Assembly (NCBI GenBank): GCA_035048495.1
Contig: CM068547.1
Coordinates: forward strand, 27,473,913-27,537,912
Reading direction: 5' to 3'
Length of the DNA stretch: 64,000 bases
Origin: Euptelea pleiosperma
Taxonomy: Eukaryota > Streptophyta > Magnoliopsida > Ranunculales > Eupteleaceae
A model generated the notes under the pieces. The model was not told where the DNA came from. It saw nothing but the letters and a program-made list of their open reading frames with translations, and searched no databases. This document shows positions 9,416-24,400 of the stretch, piece after piece. Position 1 is the first letter of the stretch, and the number at the start of each line of letters is the position of its first letter. The position numbers and the translations under genes were made by a program.

Positions 9416-12400
9416 TCAGCCGTTGTAGTGGAGCTTCTGGTTTTGTGAACTCTGGCCCTGCTGCTGCTGTGGAGCCTGCAGGTTTAATGGCTGTGTGTTG
9501 TACTGGGTGAAGGGCTGGGAGTAGAGAGGATTCATCAAGCCCTGTAAAAGTTAATAAAAGTTGAGCATTTAAAACAGTTTTCACAGAAAAAAAAACATTG
9601 TCAGATGAATTCAAACTACATAAACCACTAGTAAGATGAGACCTGTGATTGAAGTGGATTGGGACCCGCCACACCAAAGTGGTTCTGGGAGGAGTCGTCT
9701 TGCAATGGGTCATTGAAGCCCACCTGGGTAAACAGACCTTGCGATCCATGAGGCATGTAGTCCTAGAGAAAACGGAAGTACAAAAAATTGAGCAAAGGAA
9801 ATAAATAAACAAGGGATGAAAAAACAGTTCCACTGGGCATTGAAATAGAAAGGCTGATAATAAACAAACCTGAGATATGAAATCATTTCCAGTACCCAAA
9901 TGAGGATATCCAGCCTGGGAATTCTGGTTTAAAAAGCTTCCAGGGAACCCAGCTTGTGCTCCTTGTGTAACATAATCAACACCATACCCACTCTGAGAAG
10001 CCTGCAGAGGAGAACCAAAAACAAAAACTTGTGATAAAGTTTATGAAAAAAAAGGGAGTGATGGCAGCACAGTAGATATAAGCAGCAAAATAAATAAATA
10101 TTTGATATAATGCAACTTAGAAACAGATCAGAGGTGCTATACATTAACGACCGGCTATCCTTATTCATATGCATGTACATTTTATTTCTTTTTGGTAGGT
10201 AAGTTGGGACCTAACTAACAAACTGTGGGTTGCAATTCATAATGTCAATCAATTCAGCCAAGGGTTAAACCCTGATGTCTGTACTATTATCAGCACTATT
10301 GAAGGAAGCTGGTAGATTGATAATTACAATATAAAATAATTGTTGCAAGTCCCAAAGTCGAGTCCCAACACAGTGATTCTTTGAATCTAGGTGTTTATAC
10401 CAATCCATGAGGCAACAAAGTTAAAACATCGGGACTGTAAAATCTAGTCATCCGATACATAGAAAGACTACAAAGTCATGTAACTTGTACCTGTGTAGAG
10501 AAATCTGCAACATTGTAAGCAACATGTGATCCCTGGCTTTTAAAGTCATCCCCCAAGAAATCCTGATTGATTGTCAAAGTACCCCATCAAGAAATGAGAA
10601 TCAAGAACACCACCAGAAGATAGGAAACTCCTTGAATTACATGCAATAAGATACCTGAGACATGCCACCAATAGAAAATCCTTCACGGAATGTCTGGCTC
10701 AGCCCTTGAACTGGCATCTGTCAAATATCAAAATACTTTCAGGACACAACCATGTCAATACTGAAAAAGGGTTTTAAATTAGAAAAGGATGCTTATGGAC
10801 CTGAGTCATGAGTCCAGTTTGAGACAATGGACCACCCACAGATGGCTGACTGTTTGGATTGTCCAGAGCAGGAAAATTGAAAGTAGACCCAAGACTCCCT
10901 AGAGCTTGCTGGGAACCCTGCTGATGTGAAAGATGACCACCAATAGGACCACCAGCATTACCACGTCCAGTCCCAAAGCCCCTATTTCCTGCTTGAGGGA
11001 CCTGAGGAACCGCTCCGATTGGTCCATGAACAGCTCCCCGAGTTGGAATTGCATATGGCTGAGAATGGGGACCACCAGGAAAAGGAGGAAGTGGGATGCG
11101 AGGCACGGGAAACCCAGCTGGATGCACACCAGGCTTATGGGTACCATTGGGTGGCCCAAATGGCATAAAAGAACCTAAATTTGGCAAGAGAGATCATTAA
11201 TTCATTTGCGATAAGAAAATGCCATTCAAGAGATTCCCATCTCAAAATACTCACGGGAAGCCAAAAAAAATTGCACAATTTAGCAGCTGAATCAAAACCC
11301 GTTCTGATTTGCAGATTTTCATCTAATATCAGAAAATTAAATATGATGCCCAACTACGCGTAGCAGCTTATGTACTTGTAGTTTAGAAGTGAAACACCCT
11401 ATCAGAAACTATACCTTTAGTGCGACTGCCTCTTTTATCAGCATTCGGACTTGATGAACCAGCAGACCCAAAATTATCATTAGGCACGACCCCAGGCCCA
11501 CTGCCAAAGAAAAGTCTGCGATCGTTGTAGATCTGTTCCATATTGGGAGCAGCTTTAAGATACACTTTCAAATATTTTCAATCAATGTTTCCAACCAAAA
11601 TATCCATCATAAACCAAGCAATCACAACAGAAATCAAGGAAACCAACATATCAGACAGGAAAGCATTTTTATGGTGTAGAATACCTTCTTTGGCTTTTGA
11701 AACTGAACCATACTTTGCTTCAAGTTATTCAGAGGCCCTTCCACCAAGCACTCGTGTTCCTATAGAGAAATATTCAATGAAGGATCAAATACATGAAAAC
11801 TATCAGAACAATTTTGAGGGAAAAAAAAACACCACTCATAATAGTTCATAACGTTTATCCCCTCGTAAGAACATAAATGCCCAAAGCAAACCAAAGAAGC
11901 ATGAAGCATCTAACGCATGGCAATGGTGTAGAAGACCATATCGGAAGTCAATGGAGCAGTTCAAACTGGTCTACACCGGAAATGGCAAACCTAGAAAGTT
12001 TTTGATATTTCCTAGCTCTTGTATATTGGTTTTTTATTCAATAAAGCACACAGCACCTTTCCTTGAACAACTTCATTACAACAAGGGCACTCATAGTTGG
12101 AGACACCAAACTCCAAAAACAAACTGCAAATTGCTAGTCTGCATTTATTTGTTTTCCACTAAAACTTTAATATGTTAAGCTGGTAACAAATTTCATTTAT
12201 GTTGCGAAATATTTCCATTAGAAGGCAATCCAAAGAGAAAGAATAGGAACAGGCGACAGATTGCATATTTCGCATATTATTTCATTTACGTCAGAGAGAG
12301 TACTTTTCGAGCCATAACCATACATTAAACCATAAAATTTTGGTGGAGATATTTCCACCCAAAGCCTAAAAACCCTCTGAACTCTTCTCAAATTGATTTT

Positions 12401-15400
12401 TTTTTGGCAACTCTCTTGATCTTCAACCAATCTAGGACAAATAATGACCACTCCACTTTTAATTTCTCTTGAAAACCTCGAAGCAATTGATTGTAGCTTT
12501 GCTAGAAATGCAGTTTGGAAGTGTAGATGCACTATAACTATGATTTGTGCACAGATTTAAGGAATTTTAGGGCACATATATTCGAAACATCCATGGTTCT
12601 ACATAAATGAATTATATGCCCTATAACATATCCCGGTCTACAATATCTTTGAATTATTTTTCCCAATTTTTAAAATAATTAAAAAATACAAAATATAGGC
12701 AAATGTTATAACTTAACAGTAGATACTATTTTGTAAATTATACATATTTATTTATCAATGTAAACGAATTACAATTGATTAATTATTTATTATATAGGTG
12801 TTTTAATAATTAAAATTAATTAGAAATAACATTTAATTAAAAACCTTAATTTTAAAAAAAAAATCAAGGCATGCATATTCGGTGCATTGTTTATTTCTAA
12901 TTTGGTTAATATTTTAATTATTAAAAATAACATTTATTATAATTATATAAATATATGTAAACCGTTTGGTTTAAAAAGGCTTTCTGAGGCTACGCCTTGA
13001 GGCTCGCCTTGCCTCGAGGCTATAGCTTCAGTGGTCATTTCTAAGGCTTAAGCCTCAATCCGCTAAGGCTATAGTGCCAGATGAGCACTATATCATTTAG
13101 GAATGTGACTTACATATCTTGTGTTTTTTAGGATAGTTTGTGCGTTCTATGATACACTCGGATACTTCAAAATGGGTGCCATATCGGATACTTCCATTTT
13201 AAGTGTAAATACCATATCCACATCATATCAACCCCGTTTCCTTGCCTTATTTGGGTAACATAGCACGTGTTAACAGTATTCTTGCCGGATTACCTTAATT
13301 GGTACCACAATATCATGTCATGATCCCAATACTATAATCACATAGGGTATAAATACTCTGTAAGGTCCTAGCCACAATGGAGACGATAGGAGCCAACAGT
13401 CTCTGTGGTTGTGACCTTCCTATGTGTAACATAAAATTCTATTTTAATATAATGTAAAATTTGACAAAATTTGACGGTTATAATGATTTCTGTGTGTAAT
13501 TATAGCATTTTTAATTGACAAGCTCTCAGGTAGACCTCAACAAGTTACTAAAAGGTATGGTTATTCATTTCCACACTCCATTCTGTTTATACAGACAGCC
13601 AACTTAAGGTGTCATTTCAGAAGTTGTTTTTGAAGATACAAAGCATGCCTCAAGATGTGTGTCTGACTCCGACACCAATCTCATGTATAATGAGTTACAA
13701 GTCAAATTAAAAAAAAAAAAAAAAACCTTTACCTATTATACAATATGAACTAAAACTGCATTTTTTCAAGAAATTAAGTTTTGAGGACAAATCAACATAA
13801 TAGAAATAATGATATTCTACTACTGTACAAAATCATTATTTCTTAAAATAGTTGATTCAAATTAGATGAACACTGCAAGAAAAAGTAAATTGAGCACTAC
13901 AACTATGTTTACCATAAACACAAAAATAATATGTGGAGATTTTTCTTTACAACTTGAGTATGTTAGAGACCAAAAAAGAGTGATCAAATAGCAAGTGGAG
14001 ATTCAGCATGTAAAGAAAAAAATATTGGGACCAAACAAATATTTCTTCTCAAGTCTCAACTAGGTTAGGCCCTGTTTGGACGTCCAATTTGGCACTATGC
14101 AATAATTTTTTTGTCTTCTCGTGAGAGGGGACGGTCCAATAATGGTTGTTGACTGCCAAAATCCAGTTTGAGAAACATTAAGTTTGGAGGTACAGTTTTC
14201 CATAATGAGCATTTCAGAGGTTACAACGTTATTCCCAAGATAACATTTAATCTAACATGATGTCAAAAGGTGCCAATTGCCACTTGAAAAGCTTTTATAA
14301 GCCAAGATGGAGTTTTTGCCCTCATTTTGGGCACATCCAAACGTACCCCATCTTATCTGACCAACAGTAACAAGATTATAGGACATGTGTAATACAGATA
14401 CCTTATAGTGAGTCAATAAGCCATTCCACAATGGCTGCTTGCTTAAGACTTTAGGATTTCCCAAGATAACGATACCATAACGAGCTCTTGTCAATGCAAC
14501 ATTCAGCCTGCGTGGATCATTGAGGAATCCAATGCCCTGAAAAATTAGTTCCAGAAGTCAAACACCAAGATGTGAACTTGTCAGCCAAAAATACAAAATA
14601 TAACCTTGGAATACCAAAACCCAAAGATCACACAGTATAATCAGACTGAAAGCCTGAACATGAAGTAACTATATAAAACAAGCAGCTGAACTGTAAGAAT
14701 ACGGCAAAAGCTGAACTTGGACCAGAAAAATTAAGGTGCCAAATGGTTCACAATTACTAAGCCTCCATCTATTTATACTCCCAGAAAAATGCCAAGCAGA
14801 CTTAGATGAAAATGCTCATCTGCCAATCTTGCAGATGGATATGATGGAAACTAAGAAGAAAGGTTCAATATTGAGGCCCTTCCATTCACACCATAGCCAA
14901 GTGCTCGTAACATCTTAAGAAACGGAGTGTAGACTCTTCACCAATCAACAAGAGGCAACTCTATAAAAATGCTAGTGGTTAAAAGTGCAGCCAAATGAGC
15001 AAGTGGGCAACCAATAAATAGACTAGCAACTCATGTGCTTTCTCCTAGTAACTATTGGAGTGACATCAAGAGAAACCAACTAACCTTAGAAAGCAACAAG
15101 TGCTTTCTCTTTGTGCAATTATGGGAATTTCAACGCAAATTAGGAGTTACTGCCATATCAACTCCATGCATTCCCCAGTTTCATGTCCTAATATTAGGCA
15201 TGAACTTTCAAATCAGACGACAAGATACTAGGTAGATACTACAAGAATGGAAGTCCTCTGACTGTATACTGTATCCAAATCAATCATTTAACAAGTTGCA
15301 AGAACATGCAATCTTAGGTTCCACACTCGCTTTGGAATCTCACTCCCACTCTTGCTACCCATACCCACCTTCCTAAAATAAATCAAGTCAAAATATATTT

Positions 15401-18400
15401 TTCATTTGCAATGAGTCTAAAACTATCAATCTCACATACGCTGCTCTAAATGATTGGAATGAGTTAAAAAAGGCCCATTCTCCAAATACCCCCCAAGTCG
15501 ACAAATTTTTTCAGAAACTCTCCAAATCGAATTGAACATCCCTGAATTAATTCCGAATTTTAACTGACTGAAAATTTTAGAACCTTAAAAATAACACCAA
15601 TCGAAAACCTAAAAATCACATATGCCACGATCGAAGAAATGAGGTTTTCTCACCAAATTTAAAATGAATCTCTCCATCATTAGCTTTAATACAGTGTGAA
15701 ATAATAGGGACGCTAAAAGCTCATGAAAATGAATATGTTCTACTGAATTCAAACATTGAAAGAAACTATGCCAAAGAAAAGTATTTAAATTCTTTTAGGC
15801 CTCCATGTCAGTGAGAAACTTATTTGATGGAAAAACAAAAGTTAAGATGCCCGGGTTTCCCATATTATCAATAAATCCATGTGAGTGCCATATAATCAGT
15901 CAACTTAGAGAATCCTTGTAAATGACAATCTTTGTTTCGGGTTGTGAATCTAGACTCTTTGACGCAACACAAATTCCAGTTTAACATGAGGGACAAAGTA
16001 GCTCATTCAACAATCTCTTCCTGGAATATAAAACCGTTTCGGATCAACTTTTTTAGGAAATGGCATATAAACCATGACTATCTTACAACTCAACAAAACC
16101 TAGAAACCAACACTCATAATGGAGTAAAAGGTGGTACCAGTGGTTATTCTTTTGTGCCTGAATCTGAAATCTTAAACAAAATTAGTGAAGAACTACAGTG
16201 ACACGCATAAAGCTCATAAGATACAGTGATTTTTAGTTTCTATGGAAACCCTAAAACTTACTGCAGATACTTATAGTCAACACATTTACAAGCTGTAAAA
16301 TAGAATCTCCTGGAAGAATAACTACACGACAAATAAACCCACCTGATGCTCGTTACTCCTTACACATGACAAAATAATGTAATCTTTCTCCCTTCCCTGG
16401 AATGAATCTACACTTGCAACCTGTAAAGAACAAATAAATATGTTACAGTAGCAATGGACTAAGAAATGAAATCCATATTTAGTATCTGTCAAATCTGAAG
16501 GTAACCTCGATTTCCTTATAAAGTTGCTGTCTGAGAGCACCATTTCTTGACATGTAATTCACAATATATGCTCGCTGGCCTTCGTATGGTGTTATAACTC
16601 CAATCTGTAAACAGTTAAAATAAAGAAATTTTGAAAATTCAAGAACAAGGCTCATACACAGAAGTTCAGAAGGCTAAAAAGACTAATAGTTGGTTAAAAA
16701 AATTTAATGTGCTACCTGACTAGGAACGACACCACTCCTCAAGAAAGTAGTTACAATTTTTTCAACATTTGCAGCCTCAGTTCTATTCAGATATGAAGTT
16801 CCACTTGCGCTTATCTCTTCTTGTCCCATCTATGAAAAGAAATTATGTCAACTCAAAAAAAAATAGTAGATGCTTGTTACAACATAATTCTCGATATATT
16901 GTAAAACAACTAAAATTTTGAGAAAATAAAGTACCTGGACATAAAAGAACATGGGACGATTTGGCACGGGCCAAGGGAAATCGATGCCAGATGACTGCCT
17001 CTCGTTGATGGTCACTCCATTTTGAAGTGTACCCTCGTAGAAGCTGTTAGAGGGGAATTCTGATAGGGATGGATGCATGCGGTATTGAACCTGCAATTTA
17101 GAGATTGAGTAAAGTATAAACAATAGAAGTGTAACAAAATTACAAATAGCACTATACACTAATGACAAAAACGTTCATAACATTCACAAAAACAGTTAGG
17201 TGCAGCTAATGAAGACAGCATAATTAAATGAATTTTGAGCATGCCAACAAGTTTGAACAGAAGTCGAAAACTAGAGAAAATTATATATCATTCATAAGAA
17301 AGGAAATCCTGTCAGCATCTGATGCAAAAGAACACTGGCGTGGGCGATGTGCACAATCAATACTAACTCCATATGGCTCAATTGAGTTCCTTGAGTTGAC
17401 TGGACTGAGTTATGAATCAACAGGCTATGGAGGAAGACTACTTAAGAGGTAGACTACCAAATGTTGATTCCAAGCTAAAAGTGAAGAAGGAAATGAAATA
17501 GGGTGAGGCTCTGAGGAACTTTATAAAACTTAAAAGAGGTAACAGAGCACACTGACATCCCTCGACAATCTCATAGGTATGTTGTAGAGAACCATTGGAA
17601 TTACTGGGAGAATGGTAAAACAAATGTATGCTATAATTATAAGCTCACAAATTAACAGAAGGAAGAAGAAATTCACTCCAGTTTCAGCCTTTTATGCATA
17701 CCTAGCAATTCACTTTTGTCATAGCAAGTAAATTTTGTGGACAATTTAAACATTGTGGGACCATAGAAGTCCATTTATTAATTTAGTACCACAGTGCTTT
17801 TTTATATAACATCATTCTTTCACAAGTAAAATATTTTATTAACAAAGAAGATTAGGGAAAAGCACTCCCAATATAAAATGCATCTCCATTTGCACAAATC
17901 CTTGCCAATTGTATCAGCTTGGTCATAAGCATATTGAAGAGTATAGCCATGCACAATTTCCAACTAATTGTCAAATCCTTGATTTAGTCGAGCATTGGCG
18001 AGTCCTCATGGACCACTCGATCAACTAGCCACAAAATCACGGTAAAAGTATCACATTTCACTTCAAGGAAGGCAACTAAACACTTCATTTGTATCAAAGC
18101 TTAGATGTCCTCCATAAGTTGCAGCTAATTGGAAGTTTTAACTCTGACAATGGCGTTGCTTAGGTTCTTAGAAATCAATAAATTACAAGGACGGTTAGTA
18201 TGAATGCCGAAAATTGACCAAAGATACATTAGTTGGCTAGCTAGCAGTCTAGCACCATGTCAATAGATTAGTAGGCTCCAACTTCCAAATACGTTTTCTG
18301 TGCTAGGGCCTATCCTCCCGCTCTGATATCTGACATCATTATCACTGTTCCAATGATCTGACAAACTTGTTGAACTCCCTTCCTCATACAGCCTTGACGA

Positions 18401-21400
18401 GAACATTGGATTAGTTCAATGCAAATGATATTTCCAAAAAAAAAGCCATTCGACGCCGTTGTCTCAAAAGTATAGGCTGTATAGCCACTATGGCAGATGA
18501 AAAATACAAGTACTTTCCTCTTGATTTTTAACTTCTTAGACCCTTCTACAATCTACATAATCTTCACTTCCAGAAAGGAGCTATTAATAGCTCATCCACC
18601 AAGAGCATAAGAAGGCTATGTTGCATTAATATGAGTATGGGTATCAAAGTCCGACACAGGTTCGGAGTGTTGAATTCTGTTAAGGATTTGTGAACTCAGC
18701 AGTATACTTTAAATAAAGTAAAACACAGTAATTGGTTTTCATATAATAATGGATTATGTGATGGGATGTCCTATGATTGGTATCCTATGCCAATAGAAAA
18801 AAGACTCCATATATGTAATTTAAACTTATATTTGCCACGAAGAACTGAAAAAAGGTAGTGCCTGTAATTTATGGCAAATTTTACCAAATCTATCTTGCAA
18901 GAAAAGAGAAAACAAAAACAAATTCATCGCATCAGAATCCATGGAGTGTCGAAATCTGACACATCCGACACAGTTATGCAATATAGTAAGGAGGTTAGCA
19001 AACTGAAGCAAACTAGATAAACAATAGAGTAGCCATTCAACCATATTTAAGAGACTGCACTTCATTGGCAGACTTAAAAGTAGAAAGATAAAAAACAAAA
19101 TCACCAATCAGCAAAATCTAAGTGCATTTAGGCAAAGGTAATTCCTCAAAAAAAACAACAAAAAAACACTAAGTAAACAAAGTAAACACAGGAATCACCT
19201 GCAATCTGAATGGTTTCACACCAAGGAGCACAAGGCGCTCAAAGAGAGACTGAGCAAGCCCAGCACGAGCTGCCTTCTTGCACATAATGACTGGACCAAG
19301 CTGGCAATGGTCTCCAACCAGAACAACCTAATTTACGAAAATTTTGATAAGAAAGCTGAAGTAGGTACTAATGAAGTACAAGCATACATGTGCAGATTTT
19401 TATCATTATGTAACGAGGACCCGGACCCGTGCGCTGGAATCCGACACTGATAAGAAGTTTCAGAACTGACCTCCACAAACTCAATATGCCGACAGCCTGG
19501 TACTTCCATATAGTTTATTACATATGTTTTTTTATAAGTTTATTAAATATGTTGATAGATATATCTTTAAAATACTTTAGTTGAGGTTGAGCATACAATA
19601 TGGAAAGAATGTATTTATATAAGCTGATATAATTTAAAAATCAACAGTATATAAATAATATCTGAAAACAAAATATTTTACTGTTTGAAAAGGTGTGTCA
19701 GCATGTCAGACGCTCGAGTACACATGGTATCCAACACAAAAAATTCTTAGAACATAGATTATCCTTATTACATAGTTGTGCGTTAATTACCTGTTTCACC
19801 CCAAGAACCAACGGAATAAGACACTCAGGTTCTGTTGCTTGAGTAGACTCATCAATGAGAACCTGTAAATATTAGATGAGATTGCATGAATCAGCAACAA
19901 AAACCTAACAATGACTTTTTAGAAATGATCTTACATTCATGTTAAGAGTTATTTATCAACCTGACGGAATCTAAAGTTCGCCAATCGAGGATCTCCAGCA
20001 CCAACACATGTGCAGCATATGACATCAGCACTCTGAGATATCTCCCTCTCAGTTGCCCGCTTCAAAGCCTTATACTTTTTCTCGTCACTGCTTGACAGTT
20101 CCCCTGTAAAATTATAAGAAAGAAACACGTAAATCACCAGATACGAGTACTTCGGAAACCACATTTCAGCCACGACAGTTGCCCTTCTCTCACTCAAATT
20201 GGATTAATTTAACTCAAGACACTAGGAAAACTTTCCAACAGATGACAATTTTGCCCTTTCTGCATCCAACTATCATCACAAAATTGGCAGCAAACAACCA
20301 GATTTTTCATCTAAAGTTTGAGGAAGCAGGCGTCTTTCTTAAGATGTCTTGCTCTGGAGGATGCATGAGTTGAACCCTAAGACCACCAAAATGGGCAATC
20401 TAGAAAAGTATGAGTTGAACCCTAAATCCAGGACCACAGAGGCAAGGAACAAGCTCTCATGTTGGGCTACCCAAGGTGCATGAAATGAGCTTTTGGAACC
20501 ACAAATAGGGTGATCTACTATAGGTAATGGACCAGACTCAAAGGCTAGGTGGTCCCTAAAAAAGTGTGTATTTGAACCCTTGGATCAAGTGGTCCAATGG
20601 GTATGACTGGCCCTAAGATTGGGTGGCCGAAACAAGTATGGTTTAGGCAGGCAGGCTGGGCGCACAAGGCACTGTTAGGAGATGGACCCCTTAATTGGCC
20701 CACAATGTTAGTTAGAGCCTCAAATTTGAGCCGCCACATCTAGACTTTCAGATTTTGTTTCTTGCATCTAGACCTAGGCCAATTAAAATGATATGGTAGG
20801 CTCTATATTACGTTATGTCTCATTATAACGATATTTACCGAAATAACAGGATATCCGCAATATCAGCAGTTTTTTTGAAAAAGAAACTGTTTTTGGTGTT
20901 ATTGAGGTTTTTTTGAAAAAATAATAAAACACCAATATTTTATTAATATTTCTGACCTTTTTTTACTAAGACATGACTGATATGACACGTTATAACGGCC
21001 CTTGAAACAGTCATAACAGTAACATTATGGGACCGTTATACCATTATAACAGACCATTTAAAACCTTGGGTCAGACAACGCTGACCTTGCCGAAGGTCGG
21101 CCTTAAAGTCGCACGGACTACAGGTCAGCTTAGAGTTGGCAAAACCCTGCTGAAGGTCAGCTCTAGGCCCAACTGAAGGTTGGGTCTACCAAGATATGTG
21201 TGTCGTGATGGACATTTATGTTAGGAGTCGGAACATTTTTTTCATTTTCTTTTTTTTTGGCACCTACACTTTGCAAAATGTTCATATTCCTATAACATAA
21301 GCATATTGCAAGATGGAAGTCATCTTTTGCCCAAGTGTAGGTTAAAACTTTGACAACTGTCCTACAAAATAGTGTATTCAAAATCCAAAAGAACTAAGCT

Positions 21401-24400
21401 TCTGAGACAGCACTAAGAATATCAGTTCCAAGAACTAGTGAAAAAATAGATGCAAATGCAGCAAATATTTTTTTTGCCCCCATGAATGATAAGCATAATG
21501 AATTTTGAGAATGATAGTAACAACTAACAAGAGAACCAAACTGCACCTTGTTCATCTTTCAGTTGCTGTAACTTATGAAGTTCACTCTTTTCAGATGTAT
21601 CAAGATGTCGGACCTGCAACAAATCATCGAAAGGACTCATAATGTTTGTAACAAAAAGCTAGAAAGAGCACTTGACATCGAATAAAATTATGGCATTAGA
21701 TATTAAATGAATGTTATCTGATCAACACACCTGATAGTGCAGTGTTAAATGCTCAACAGGAGAGCTTACAGCTTCCCTTGATTTGGCGCAGAGCCTAACA
21801 ACCTGAATGACAGAAAAATCTCACACGCGTTCAGTTAAGAAGTCAACTTCAACACCTATGTGAAAACAATGGGCTCGATATTCGTGTAAGAATCTAACAG
21901 AACTGAGTTGAAATGAAAATGAAAGGACTCATTTATACCTAAAACTTGCAACATTATTTGGTACTAGATGGTGGAGTGGGTCTTCTGTTGACGAACTTTA
22001 GAATGTTTAAAGATGCAGATTTGCATTCCAATTGGTGTAATATTTTGCATAATCAGACTCAATTTGAACAGTTATGGTCAGAGGGATAAAGTGGGAAGAT
22101 TATAAAGGTATTCTCGGGACCAGTTGGTATCTCAGACTCCAATGAAGATAGAGACCGAAGCTTTTCTTCTTCATTTTTCTCTTTTTTTTTATAAGTAGAT
22201 CTAAGCTCTTCTTCAAAGCCTCAAAATATTCAAAAACCACTTTCAGATATTTATTAGTAGGAGACTAAAAACGCAATCAGATGGGCAATTGGTGCAAAGG
22301 ATACCCCATGGAGAAAAGCTTATGTATTTGATCATGCCAGAGAATTAGTTATGAGGTTGGGTCATCATTTTTTGTTAAATGCTAAGGGGTGTAAATGTAA
22401 TGGCAAATGACTTGGTAACAAAAGATGTAAGCAGAGACACTTTACACGTGGAAAATTCTATACCCTAACCTTTTGAAAAAAAATTCCAAATGCAATTGTA
22501 TCATTGATTTTAAAAAATAGATCAACTTACATCTTTTTTACAAAAAGTTCGAAGAATTTAAACCAATGTTTTAAAAGAAATCATTCCACTGATGTGACTG
22601 TAAATGTCTTCACCTTTAACCCCGTTGCACTTATCTTCTCAGCAAGTTGGTCTACAGCCACATTACTTGGAGCACAAACCAAGACCTGCATAAGAATTCA
22701 ATATAAATAATAATGAATTGTAAGTGTTAAAAAATATGACCCCTAAAAAATTACCGAACGACGTGAAAATTCATTATACCTGTCCCTGGCCTTGTTTCGC
22801 CATATGATATACAATGGCCGCAGAGGTGACAGTTTTTCCTGTGCCAGGAGGGCCTTGTATTAAACTTATTGGCTTTTGAAGAACACTCTTTACAGCAAAA
22901 ACCTGTCAACATATTACAATAATTAAAAAAAAAAAAAAGGTGAAGACCTTCCAACAGGGCATAATTCATAAATAACATTTCCTATGTGGTAACAGTTAAA
23001 AAAGAAGAACCGATCAGAAAACATTTTGATGACATCCGACATATATACATTGGGTTGGCATTTCTGGAGCTACACTCCAGATCTTCTCACGAGTAGTGGT
23101 ATTTCTTTATATGAGGCAGCTAGTGAAGTTTAGGGCTTCAAATCGGGCAGGTTGGGTCGGGTTGGGAGTCAACCCAAGCCCAACCTGACCTTTAAAACAT
23201 CTAACCCGAGCCTGAGCCCAACCCGCAGTTGGGTTTGACATCCTCAGCCCAACCCAATCGAGTTGGTCGGGTTCATCGGGTTTTGTTCGGGTTAGCACTA
23301 TGTGAGAGAGATGCACGATCTCCTCGCAGTCAAATTTCGCAATGATGGAGACAATGGAGATTCCAACAAACAAAAAAATTAAAAATCACAAAAAAGTTGT
23401 ACAAAGACTTGAGAATCAAACCCAAATTAACGTCCAAAATCTCAAAAAATAAAAGAAATTAAAAATTTGATCACCATCTAATCAACATCGGTGGAACCAC
23501 ATGGCCAATCTCCCCACATCAAAGTATAAGCAAAAAACCCAAGAAAATCAGAACAAAAACCCCATGCTAAATTTCACACGGGTCCCCAAGTCACCATTGT
23601 AAGATGTTCATTGTTGATTAGTAGAAACCGTAGATGATGGAGGTTCAACGAACGCCGGCGGCAGAGGTCAGTTGAGACTAGGAGGTATGCCCTTCTCGTG
23701 GTTGACCACGATCTCGAATGCCACCCTTGTGCGCACCGCACACCATCGTCCACGCCTTCTGATGGAAGAGGGGTTAGGGTTTGTAGAGAGTGAGAGACGA
23801 GAGATAGGAGACCAAAGAACGAGATAAAAGGAGTCAGAGAGAACAAAAGAGATGGGTGAGGCATTAGGGTTTGGGAAAGATAAGTATAAATAATCGGGCT
23901 CGGGTTTCGCGAGGCCCCAACCTGAGTTGCGTTCGGGTTAAGAAAATCAGGCCCAAGCCCGAGTCCGAGGCCGAGACCGAGCACTATAAAATTCAGCCCT
24001 AGTGAAATTACTGATGCACCATGCACGTGCCACCATGCATATCAATCATTATATGGTCGGCATGCATCAAAATGGATATGCAACGTTTTGCTAATGTGTC
24101 AGCATAGCAAGTAAAGTATGTATTCATGAGATATTGAAAACATCAAGGTCCGCAATTTGAGTAATAGTATTTGCAAACCTCCCTGAACTGTAGAATGGTC
24201 CCAAATCCACCTTTAAAAAAATATATTCTTCTGCAAAAGCAACTTAAGCAGTATATGTTTTATCTAATTCAAGTCAATCACAATTCCTCATGACTTGATC
24301 TACAAAGTACATCAATCAGTGTGGGCGCATTCTATCTAGCAAGATTTGTGGTTATGAAACACAAGAACCATGCATTTTATACATAAGTCATTAATATTAC

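Noticed and set aside
10899..11178. ORFs on both strands over 10.9-11.2 kb
   Set aside because: Shadow frames of UPF1 exon 24, whose proline/glycine-rich frame joins its neighbours correctly.
23574..24026. 150-aa minus-strand ORF with GLGLGLG
   Set aside because: It spans the low-complexity end of the hAT-like element; no domain.
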